5,098 nucleotides of DNA from Proteobacteria bacterium UBA2996 (GTDB lineage: Bacteria; Pseudomonadota; Gammaproteobacteria; Arenicellales; UBA868), in the NCBI GenBank assembly GCA_002346525.1, contig DDZY01000022.1, forward strand, positions 10,086 through 15,183, written 5' to 3'. Made by a program: the position numbers and the translations under genes. This document shows, in pieces, positions 1-5,098 of the stretch. Under the pieces are notes generated by a model that saw only the letters and a program-made list of their open reading frames with translations, was not told where the DNA came from and searched no databases. Each line of letters starts with the position of its first letter. Positions within the stretch are counted from its first letter, which is position 1.

Positions 1-609
1 ACCGGCTTCATCATCCTCCGTCGAGGGCGCGATACCCGGAGCAAGTGAAACGGGCATCTCAATACCCAACTCGCGCGCAATATCAGCAAGCTGCCGCTCA
101 TCTTCAAGATTGGGCAATTGTTTCAGGGAGGTCAGGCCAAAGTACTCAAGAAAACCTGGAGTGGTGACGTAAAGCGCGGGATGTCCCGGGACTTCACGGG
201 TGCCAGACTGACGGATCCATTCACGATCCAACAGGGCCCGCATGATTTCCGTGGTAACGGTGACCCCCCGGATATCTTCTATGTCCCCACGAGTCACGGG
301 TTGCCGATAGGCAATGATCGCAAGTGTCTCCAGCAGCGCGCGGGAGTAACGCGGGGGCCGGCTCTCGCGCAGCGCTCGCAATGCAGGGGCATGTGCCACT
401 TTTGTGTGGAAGCGAAAGCCTCCGGCAACCTCGACGAGTTCCACCCCCCGGTCGGCATAGTGCGAACGCAGGGTAGCGAGAGCGGACTGGATGGCATCCT
501 TGTCTACCTTCTGGCTGAACAGAATCTGAAGCTCTCGGATACTCAATGGCCTCTCCGAAGAAAACAGCGCGGCTTCAATAGCGTTTTCGATGTCTTTCGA
601 ATCGCTCAT
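1..609 (-). CDS. scpB: Segregation and condensation protein B (ScpB), 3' end cut by window edge
   Basis: ScpB is the paired winged-helix subunit that binds the kleisin ScpA in the bacterial SMC-ScpAB condensin, a cytoplasmic, nucleoid-associated complex for chromosome organisation and segregation. My translation of the minus strand from the ATG at 609 gives 203 residues with no stop before base 1, so the C-terminus lies outside the window. It begins MSDSKDIENAIEAALFSSER, the usual first helix. The family signature LETLAIIAYRQPVTRGDIED (about residues 112-131) is followed by IRGV, then a second winged-helix part with GTREVPGHPALYVTT and FLEYFGLTSLKQLPNL. The visible tail is acidic (STEDDEAG), as is common where ScpB proteins end, so little is probably missing. 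The start overlaps the scpA stop as ATGA, and an AAGG lies 10 bases upstream (620-623), which fits translational coupling. The family call is secure; the exact end is unknown. Confidence 0.95.
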   Translation of the reverse strand, partial: MSDSKDIENAIEAALFSSERPLSIRELQILFSQKVDKDAIQSALATLRSHYADRGVELVEVAGGFRFHTKVAHAPALRALRESRPPRYSRALLETLAIIAYRQPVTRGDIEDIRGVTVTTEIMRALLDREWIRQSGTREVPGHPALYVTTPGFLEYFGLTSLKQLPNLEDERQLADIARELGIEMPVSLAPGIAPSTEDDEAG

Positions 610-1427
610 GCGGATTTCGCCTTGACGTGGATCTGCGAGAACGCCTCGTTTTGTGCGACGGTCAGGATTCCGTCCCTGATCAATTCCAGAATTGCAATAA
701 AACTAACTACCAATCCTTTTCTCCCCTCTTCGCTCGTGAAAAAATCTCCCAGCGCGACGTATTCTCCGCTGCGTACACGATCAAGAATCTGCGTCATACG
801 CTCCCTGACCGATAAGGTCTCCGGCACCATCTGCAGATGCTGACGCCTGGCTTCTGCCATCATGGCAGAGCGCATTGCTGCGACCAGATCGTCCAGGTCG
901 ACCTTGGCTTCTACTTTCGGCGGATCCGGATCTTCTACGCGAGCATAGACAAGATACAGGTCACGCTCCAACCGTGGACGATCGTCCAGGGTCTCGGCGG
1001 CGTTTTTGAAGCGCTCATACTCCTGAAGACGCTTGATTAACGCGGCCCTCGGATCTTCTTCATCCTCCTCCTCCTCGGAATCAGGGCGCGGCAGCAACAT
1101 CCGTGACTTGATCTCTGCAAGCATAGTCGCCATCACCAGATAATCAGCCGCCAGGTCCAGACGCATCCGCTGCATCAAATCGATATAGTGCATATATTGC
1201 CGGGTGATATCGGCAACCGGCAGGTCAAGGATATCGATATTCTGCTTTCTGATCAGATACAACAGCAGGTCCAAGGGGCCTTCAAAACTCTCCAGAACCA
1301 CCTCAAGCGCCTCTGGCGGAATGTAAAGGTCCGCCGGCCACTGCTCGAGTGCTTTTCCTGCTACGACTGCCCGCACACCGTCCTCAGGGTTGCCCTGATC
1401 TGGAGTCGTTACCGCGTCGTCACTCAT
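606..1427 (-). CDS. scpA: Segregation and condensation protein A (ScpA), kleisin
   Basis: ScpA is the kleisin that bridges the SMC heads and carries ScpB in bacterial condensin. The protein is 273 residues. After a variable, acidic N-terminal tail of about 45 residues comes the kleisin signature ESFEGPLDLLLYLIRKQNID (46-65), then ILDLPVADITRQYMHYIDLM and the helix DYLVMATMLAEIKSRMLLPRP (95-115). An acidic linker EEEEDEED follows (118-125). The C-terminal winged helix that contacts an SMC head is at about 205-262 (VRERMTQIL, LVVSFIAILELIRDG). I chose the ATG at 1427 because it overlaps the trpS-remnant stop as ATGA and has GGGAG 10 bases upstream (1438-1442). The frame stays open to an ATG at 1526, but those 33 extra residues (rich in Arg, Gly, Ser) look like read-through of the upstream gene. 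It overlaps scpB by ATGA, so the pair should be made together. SMC itself is not in the window. Confidence 0.95.
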   Translation of the reverse strand: MSDDAVTTPDQGNPEDGVRAVVAGKALEQWPADLYIPPEALEVVLESFEGPLDLLLYLIRKQNIDILDLPVADITRQYMHYIDLMQRMRLDLAADYLVMATMLAEIKSRMLLPRPDSEEEEDEEDPRAALIKRLQEYERFKNAAETLDDRPRLERDLYLVYARVEDPDPPKVEAKVDLDDLVAAMRSAMMAEARRQHLQMVPETLSVRERMTQILDRVRSGEYVALGDFFTSEEGRKGLVVSFIAILELIRDGILTVAQNEAFSQIHVKAKSA

Positions 1428-1672
1428 GTGTACAGGGCTCCCACGGCAGCTCTCACCTCGTCCAAGGTCTCTTCCGCGACTTCGCGAGCCCGGGCGCACC
1501 CCGATTCGATCACCTCCCGCGCCCACACTGGATTCTTTTCGAATGGCGCCGCACGTTCACGCAGTACCGCCTGCTCCTCCAGCAAAGCATCCAGCAGGGG
1601 CTTCTTGCAATCGACGCGGCCGGTAGGCCGCATACCGGAGAGGATACGCCGGGAATGAGGCTCAGCGGACAT
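1424..1672 (-). pseudogene. trpS: Tryptophanyl-tRNA synthetase remnant with large in-frame internal deletion
   Basis: An 82-residue frame whose two ends match opposite ends of TrpS. Residues 1-19, MSAEPHSRRILSGMRPTGR, are the class I N-terminal strand leading to the HIGH-type motif (normally RPTGxLHLGH). From residue 20, VDCKKPLLDALLEEQAVLRE through DEVRAAVGALY matches the extreme C-terminus of TrpS (family pattern xDCKKPL...P.RERA..). The HIGH and KMSKS motifs, the ATP and tryptophan sites and most of the anticodon-binding domain are missing. Intact TrpS is roughly 330-400 residues, so some 250-320 codons are gone, yet the frame is kept. The join lies near 1613-1618. The remnant cannot be an active synthetase. 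No clear Shine-Dalgarno sequence precedes the ATG. It overlaps scpA by ATGA, in the trpS-scpA-scpB order that I recall from proteobacteria. It could be a genuine deletion, with another trpS elsewhere, or an assembly collapse. Confidence 0.8.
1616..1631. repeat. Perfect 6-bp GC-rich inverted repeat at the trpS deletion scar
   Basis: GCGGCC-GGTA-GGCCGC is a perfect inverted repeat with 6-bp arms and a 4-base loop. It covers the codons for the RPTGR residues, and the inferred N-terminal/C-terminal junction of the trpS remnant falls at its edge. GC-rich codons for Arg-Pro-Thr-Gly-Arg could create it by chance. It could also be a slippage or deletion hot spot, or a difficult sequencing site. Confidence 0.5.
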
Positions 1673-1747
1673 AAGAAAAATCAGACAGCACTGAGGGCAT
1701 TGATTGAGGGTTTCGGCGAAAACTACCTGTCAGAGATTGCAGGCTCA

Positions 1748-1776
1748 ATTTTACCCGATACACGCGCTTACCTGAA
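1748..1776 (-). promoter_or_regulatory. Weak candidate promoter upstream of the trpS remnant-scpAB
   Basis: On the minus strand a -10-like TAAAAT (1753-1748, 5 of 6 to consensus) lies 17 bases after TTCAGG (1776-1771, only 3 of 6 to the -35 consensus). It sits in the 118-base gap between folK and the trpS remnant, the only non-overlapping junction in this operon, and would give a leader of about 70 bases. The poor -35 makes this a suggestion only; read-through from pcnB-folK would serve equally well. Confidence 0.2.
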
Positions 1777-1790
1777 TGATTATCCTGGAC

Positions 1791-2309
1791 TTAACCCGCA
1801 CTTTCGGCAGAGTGATCGCGCACGACTGATTGATCGCGGACCTGCTCCAGGCAGGCAGACAAATCGCGCCCTCCCGGCAGTGTCATCTCTCCTCCGAGCT
1901 CATAGAGCGGCTCCAGGACAAACCGTCTAAGGTGCATCCTCGGATGCGGCAACGTCAGACGCGCGGTTTCCATCTGGACCTGATCAAAAAGCAGGAGATC
2001 CAAATCGACTACTCGGGGTCCGAATTGCTGCTCTGACCGTACGCGACCCAGGTTTGCTTCAACAGCCAGGAGCTTTCCAAGTAATGCTTCCGGTTGATAG
2101 GTCGTCCGAAGCCTCGCGACTGAGTTGATAAAGTCCGGCTGGTCGGTGTTACCGATGGGTGTCGTGCGGTAAAAGGAGGAGGCCGCCTCGACATCGATCC
2201 CACTGTCCTTATTCAACTGATCGAGCGCATTCGAAATAGCAGAACGCGGCTCTCCAAGATTACCCCCCAACCCGATCCAGGCTAATGCAGATTCGGCAGA
2301 CGCGCTCAT
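1791..2309 (-). CDS. folK: 2-amino-4-hydroxy-6-hydroxymethyldihydropteridine pyrophosphokinase (HPPK)
   Basis: HPPK transfers pyrophosphate from ATP to 6-hydroxymethyl-7,8-dihydropterin, the step before dihydropteroate synthase in folate synthesis; it is a soluble monomer. The protein has 172 residues, slightly longer than the usual 160 or so because of short extra tails. Family signatures run in order: WIGLGGNLG (11-19), SFYRTTPIGNTDQPDFINSV (45-64), LLAVEANLGRVR (80-91), the diagnostic FGPRVVDLDLLLF (96-108) and LPHPRMHLRRFVLEPL (120-135). D102 and D104 are the expected magnesium-binding aspartates, matching the DLD of characterised HPPKs. The ATG at 2309 overlaps the pcnB stop as ATGA; only a weak GGAAA lies upstream, so expression is probably coupled to pcnB. 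pcnB-folK is a standard gammaproteobacterial pair, but panB and panC, which often follow, are absent here. No residue appears to be missing. Confidence 0.96.
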   Translation of the reverse strand: MSASAESALAWIGLGGNLGEPRSAISNALDQLNKDSGIDVEAASSFYRTTPIGNTDQPDFINSVARLRTTYQPEALLGKLLAVEANLGRVRSEQQFGPRVVDLDLLLFDQVQMETARLTLPHPRMHLRRFVLEPLYELGGEMTLPGGRDLSACLEQVRDQSVVRDHSAESAG

Positions 2310-3736
2310 CGGACGTTTCCATTCGGGCTTTTGGGGCGTCGGGGACGTCTCCGCCTCTTTCGCGGGGTGTTACCGGCATCCAACTCCTTGATCATGTTCC
2401 GTCGGCCCTGTTCATCGCACTCCTGAATGTCGGTCCACCATCTGGCAAGGTCAGGATCGACTTCGCCCGACTGTGATCGCAACAGCAGAAAATCATAAGC
2501 GGCTCTGAAGCGACGATGCTCCAGCAATTTTTCAATCATTCGGGGGCGCCGGGTTTCAAGCCGGCTCTGCATATCCCAGATCTCAATGACCACCGTACCC
2601 ACCCTTCTTGGAATCATGACCCGCTGAGTCTCCCGACCAAGCACATCAAAGGCAGCCCGCTGCAGAATCTGCGGGTGGTTCTTTCGCCTATCCTCGTGGC
2701 GATCACACTGGTGTCGCACCGCTCTCCAGAAAAGGCACGCGAAAAGGAATGCCGCAATCACGGGTTTTTGCTGGGCGATGCGCCGATCAGTATTCTGAAG
2801 CCCGTTTAGAACAATGCCGGTCTTGGGGTCTAAGTCCGCTTCCCCGTAAGAACGGGCGGCCTCCGGAAAAAGTTCCGCAAACAGGCCGAGCTCCCGTAAC
2901 AGCCAGAACGTTGTTACGCCGTGGCCGCTATGAAAGAGCTTTAAGACCTCATCGAAAAGCCGCGCAGGGGGAACATGCCGAATGAGCTGGGCATGATCCC
3001 GGCACAGATCTTCCAATACCGAGTCCAATGACAGATCCAACTTGGCCTTGAACCGCACCGCCCGCAGCATTCTGACCGGGTCCTCATTGATCCGGGTGAC
3101 AGGATCTCCAATAAATCGAAGCCTGCTGGCCTGAATATCCGACAGCCCGTTGACATAATCGACCAGCGTGTCGGTACTGATGTCGTAATAAAGCGCGTTG
3201 ACGGTGAAATCCCGCCGGTAGACGTCCTGATCCCGGGTGCCGAACACATTGTCTCGGAGAATCCGTCCAAATTTGTTCTGGGTGGCATCTTCTCTCTTGC
3301 CATCACCCTCATTGCCTGCCCGGTAGGTGGATACTTCGATCACTTCCCGCCCTACTCGTACGTGAACAATTCGGAACCGTCGGCCCACTATCCGTGACCG
3401 GGGGAAGACCTGCCGCACTTCTTCCGGGGAGGCATCGGTCACGACATCGAAGTCTTTGGGGCGCTTGTCGAGCAACAGGTCTCGAACACAACCCCCGACC
3501 AGATCCGCACAATACCCTGCTCCAACAAGGGATTTCACAACCTGCCGAGCACCCTTGCTGACATTCGACGGACTCAAGCCATGGACCTCAGGCCTGAGCA
3601 TACGTGGCGCGACAGGGTCTTCCCGCTCGGGGTGACCTTTCGCAGCGAAGGACTTCAGCAATTTCTTAATCAGGGGATTCTGGTACCCGCCAAACACTCC
3701 GCATCGGGTTTTAGGCGGGGATAAACGGAGGGTCAA
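2306..3736 (-). CDS. pcnB: Poly(A) polymerase I (PcnB)
   Basis: PcnB adds poly(A) tails to RNA 3' ends and so marks transcripts for decay by exonucleases. The coordinates give the longest frame, 476 residues from a TTG. The nucleotidyltransferase core is clear: DLVGGCVRDLLLDKRPKDFD (78-97), with catalytic D95 and D97, then GRRFRIVHV (118-126), RRDFTVNALYYD (174-185) and RINEDPVRMLRAVRF (215-229). The helical body continues with PPARLFDEVLKLF (256-268), NTDRRI and LLEHRRFRAAYDFLLLR (404-420). The tail RKRRRRPRRPK (459-469) is the basic, probably RNA-binding end typical of PcnB and absent from CCA-adding enzymes, which argues against cca. The start is unsettled. The TTG at 3736 is also the first base of a promoter -35 box, so translation more likely begins downstream. 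Options are GTG 3697, CTG 3673, TTG 3661 or ATG 3601; the ATG would begin in the conserved segment that matches IPREQHAISR of E. coli PcnB. Confidence 0.95.
   Translation of the reverse strand: MTLRLSPPKTRCGVFGGYQNPLIKKLLKSFAAKGHPEREDPVAPRMLRPEVHGLSPSNVSKGARQVVKSLVGAGYCADLVGGCVRDLLLDKRPKDFDVVTDASPEEVRQVFPRSRIVGRRFRIVHVRVGREVIEVSTYRAGNEGDGKREDATQNKFGRILRDNVFGTRDQDVYRRDFTVNALYYDISTDTLVDYVNGLSDIQASRLRFIGDPVTRINEDPVRMLRAVRFKAKLDLSLDSVLEDLCRDHAQLIRHVPPARLFDEVLKLFHSGHGVTTFWLLRELGLFAELFPEAARSYGEADLDPKTGIVLNGLQNTDRRIAQQKPVIAAFLFACLFWRAVRHQCDRHEDRRKNHPQILQRAAFDVLGRETQRVMIPRRVGTVVIEIWDMQSRLETRRPRMIEKLLEHRRFRAAYDFLLLRSQSGEVDPDLARWWTDIQECDEQGRRNMIKELDAGNTPRKRRRRPRRPKSPNGNVR
3708..3736 (-). promoter_or_regulatory. 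Sigma-70-like promoter for pcnB-folK
   Basis: On the minus strand, TTGACC (3736-3731; 5 of 6 to TTGACA) is followed after exactly 17 bases by TAAAAC (3713-3708; 4 of 6 to TATAAT). Transcription would begin near 3701. It lies in the divergent gap, pointing into pcnB, with no gene on this strand immediately upstream. If real, it places the true pcnB start codon inside the longest open frame. No operator is evident around it. Confidence 0.45.
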
Positions 3737-3788
3737 CTGACACCGCGAATTCTAGCATCCTGCGATGGCCAGTCGGAGCGCAGGCGTG

Positions 3789-3800
3789 ACCTGTTCAGGT
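3789..3800. repeat. Short inverted repeat in the divergent intergenic region
   Basis: ACCTG-TT-CAGGT has 5-bp perfect arms with a 2-base centre, midway between the pcnB promoter and the formamidase-like pair. It could be an operator half-site pair, but a repeat this short is expected by chance at modest frequency, and I do not recognise a regulator. Apart from this and the pcnB promoter, nothing definite is visible in 3737-3862; no convincing plus-strand promoter was found. Confidence 0.15.
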
Positions 3801-3862
3801 GCTCATCAAACTATTTTCGCCACAAAGGGTTTTTGGTAGTCTGCTCCCAGTCCCCATTGTCC

Positions 3863-3868
3863 AGAAGG
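3863..3868 (+). promoter_or_regulatory. Ribosome binding site that selects the ATG at 3874
   Basis: AGAAGG lies five bases before the ATG at 3874. This favours that start over the in-frame GTG at 3799, which would add 25 residues and has no comparable purine-rich site in front of it. Confidence 0.6.
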
Positions 3869-3873
3869 TAAAA

Positions 3874-4179
3874 ATGCAGAAGATTGATCCGAATCGTACC
3901 GATCTCGCCCACGAGTTCAAGGCAAGGCCCTATGGACCGCACAGTCCAGACCTTCAGAAGGTGCTCGGCGTCATGCGCTGGAGAGAGACCCCCGGCAAGT
4001 ATGTTCTGGTGGAAACCCCTGCACCTAAACAGTGGGTGTTGGGGCGCCTGCCCGCGAGACGCGGTGAACCGGTTGAACTTTATGACCAACCTGTCTTTGA
4101 TCGCCATGAAGACGGCTTGTGGCATCTATTCAAGATCAGATGGGAGGAGCACGCCGGGCAACGGCTAGAAACGCAATGA
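3874..4179 (+). CDS. Probable N,N-dimethylformamidase small (alpha) subunit-like protein
   Basis: A soluble, charged protein of 101 residues with no signal peptide or membrane segment. From memory it resembles the small subunit DmfA1 of Paracoccus/Alcaligenes N,N-dimethylformamidase (about 130 residues). The resemblance is spread over ARPYGPHSPDLQKVL (17-31; DmfA1 has an NPFGY...HSPxLQRV-like stretch), GKYVLVETPAPKQWVLGRL (41-59; a GRYYIY...W..a.i pattern) and RRGEPVELYDQPVFDRHEDG (62-81; a FGELPEL...F.tEEEA pattern), then LWHLFKIRWEE. The start is set by AGAAGG five bases before the ATG. It overlaps the large-subunit gene by ATGA, the arrangement expected for partners made in equal amounts. 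In the known enzyme the small subunit packs on the large one, which holds the catalytic iron. It is shorter than DmfA1 at the N-terminus. The similarity is modest on its own; the partner next door carries much of the call. Confidence 0.6.
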   Translation: MQKIDPNRTDLAHEFKARPYGPHSPDLQKVLGVMRWRETPGKYVLVETPAPKQWVLGRLPARRGEPVELYDQPVFDRHEDGLWHLFKIRWEEHAGQRLETQ

Positions 4180-5098
4180 CACTGAATCAGCAAAAGGGGC
4201 TTCTGGCATACGCCGACGAGATCAGCCGGCAACCCGGCGAGCTCATAGAATTCAAGGTGAGTTCCCCCACCCCGGATCCATTTGAGCTCAACATTGTTCA
4301 GATCCGGTGTGGTGATGATGGTCCAGGTGGGCCGGGTCTAAAGCAGACTCCGATAGACGCTTCGGCCAATGGATCCTATCCCGCTCGTTTTCAAAAGACC
4401 CAAGTAGGCTCCTTCGTGAGAACCGCATCGAGTGCAGTATTCGCACCCAAGGCTTTTACCTTGCAGGCCATGATCTACCCGACAGGCCCACACCTTGGCG
4501 ATCAAGTCATTGCGAGTCATTGGTGCCCCGTAAAAAAACAAGGATACGCACTGCTGATCCAGGATCTTGGGCTTGCTTTTAGGGTGAGCGGGGCTGATGG
4601 CGTCCTGCACACCCTGACATCGGGTCTGCCTCTTATTTCAAGTCGGTGGTATCTCGTCGCGGTGTCGATCGACCCTGATAAAGGGCAATTGAAGCTGTAC
4701 CAACTCATCAGGGAAAAGGGACTCGAGCTTGAAAACCAGAGCTCCGTCGTTTCATCTCACTTTGGCACACCTCTTTCTAAACTGGACGCGGAATTCTTGA
4801 TTGCCGGCTGCGCCGCCCTTGACGAAGACAACGACCCACTCGTCTCCCAGATCTATAACGGAAAGATAGACGGCGTCCAGCTTCACGATGCAGCAATGGA
4901 CCTAGCTTCAGTTGAGGCATCGATTCTGTCACCACAGCAGAGAACTTTGATCGCCGCGTGGGACTTTAGCCAAAAAATAGAAAGCGGCCAGGTCATAGAT
5001 GTGAGCGGCAACAACCATCACGGTCGAACCCACAATCTTCCCACCAGAGCTGTTAAAGGCTGGCGTCACGACGGAACCGAGATGAACTGGGCGCACAA
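4176..5098 (+). CDS. N,N-dimethylformamidase large (beta) subunit-like protein, 3' end cut by window edge
   Basis: The frame is open from the ATG at 4176 to the right edge: 307 complete residues of a family usually about 700-760 long. The known enzyme hydrolyses N,N-dimethylformamide to dimethylamine and formate. Visible parts, in order: an N-terminal beta segment LLAYADEISRQPGELIEFKV (9-28), then NIVQIRCGDDGPGGPG (39-54). A LamG-like sandwich spans about 80-245, with FTLQAMIYPT (94-103), GYALLIQDLGLAFRV (123-137), WYLVAVSIDPDKGQLKLYQ (158-176) and YNGKIDGVQLHDAAM (227-241). The linker DVSGNNHHGRTHNLPTRAV (275-293) leading to GTEMNWAH is a strong family hallmark. The catalytic domain, whose mononuclear iron is held in the studied enzyme by two tyrosines and a glutamate, lies beyond the window, so activity cannot be judged. 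No signal peptide; probably cytoplasmic. No good Shine-Dalgarno; coupled by ATGA to the small gene. The true substrate is unknown: many relatives occur in organisms not known to use DMF. Confidence 0.8.
   Translation, partial: MTLNQQKGLLAYADEISRQPGELIEFKVSSPTPDPFELNIVQIRCGDDGPGGPGLKQTPIDASANGSYPARFQKTQVGSFVRTASSAVFAPKAFTLQAMIYPTGPHLGDQVIASHWCPVKKQGYALLIQDLGLAFRVSGADGVLHTLTSGLPLISSRWYLVAVSIDPDKGQLKLYQLIREKGLELENQSSVVSSHFGTPLSKLDAEFLIAGCAALDEDNDPLVSQIYNGKIDGVQLHDAAMDLASVEASILSPQQRTLIAAWDFSQKIESGQVIDVSGNNHHGRTHNLPTRAVKGWRHDGTEMNWAH

Noticed and set aside
118..843. Plus-strand open frame of 241 codons
   Set aside because: It lies antisense to scpB and the end of scpA, crosses the boundary between them, and its protein shows no recognisable motif. 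The minus-strand genes are conserved families.
1063..1082. Short CTC-rich repeat as a possible microsatellite
   Set aside because: It is simply the Glu/Asp codons of the acidic ScpA linker on the other strand, which is common in this family.
1428..1526. Upstream extension of scpA to an earlier ATG (33 more residues)
   Set aside because: It would run through the trpS remnant in another frame and lose the ATGA overlap and the GGGAG-spaced start; the added residues are unlike ScpA N-termini.
1349..1930. Plus-strand open frame of 193 codons spanning scpA, the trpS remnant and folK
   Set aside because: It is antisense to three recognisable coding regions, and its protein is Arg/Pro/Ser-rich in the way expected of reverse-frame shadows. 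Its length probably reflects GC-biased third positions on the other strand.
2941..3312. Second minus-strand frame inside pcnB, as a possible frameshifted or separate gene
   Set aside because: The pcnB frame is continuous with all motifs through this stretch, and the alternative frame has no family signature.
3814..3842. Possible plus-strand promoter TTTTCG-N17-TAGTCT before the formamidase-like pair
   Set aside because: The -35 matches only 3 of 6 consensus bases and the -10 is also poor; no sigma-54 GG-N10-GC pattern was found there either.
3811..4125. Minus-strand frame of 104 codons opposite the small formamidase-like gene
   Set aside because: The plus-strand gene has a good ribosome binding site, an ATGA overlap with its partner and family-like sequence; the minus-strand frame has none of these.
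4338..4708. Minus-strand frames of 90 and 63 codons
   Set aside because: They overlap each other and lie opposite the large-subunit frame, which is clearly coding with LamG-like signatures.

Overview
The window looks like chromosomal DNA of a gammaproteobacterium, or possibly a betaproteobacterium. The evidence is a PcnB-type poly(A) polymerase overlapping folK, a trpS remnant of the proteobacterial type ending in VDCKKPL..., and a kleisin/ScpB pair directly after trpS. The genus cannot be read from the sequence. No rRNA, tRNA, CRISPR array or insertion sequence was seen.

Minus strand, read from about 3740 down to 1. A good sigma-70-like promoter (3708-3736) precedes pcnB (RNA 3' polyadenylation). 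pcnB overlaps folK (folate synthesis, HPPK) by the four bases ATGA. A 118-base gap with a weak possible promoter follows. Next comes an 82-codon remnant of trpS: its extreme N-terminus is joined in frame to its C-terminal 63 residues, so the whole catalytic core is absent. The remnant overlaps scpA by ATGA, and scpA overlaps scpB by ATGA. ScpA and ScpB are the kleisin and winged-helix subunits of the SMC-ScpAB chromosome condensation complex. scpB runs off the left edge without a stop codon.

Plus strand, 3874 to the right edge. A divergent two-gene unit encodes a 101-residue protein and, overlapping it by ATGA, the first 307 residues of a large protein that is still open at the window end. 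The large protein has the N-terminal and LamG-like architecture of the N,N-dimethylformamidase large subunit (DmfA2 type). The small one resembles the family's small subunit (DmfA1 type). Together they probably form an alpha/beta amidohydrolase of unknown physiological substrate.

The two points most worth a second look are the in-frame core deletion of an essential tRNA synthetase gene, with a perfect GC-rich hairpin at the scar, and the formamidase-like pair inserted next to a housekeeping operon.
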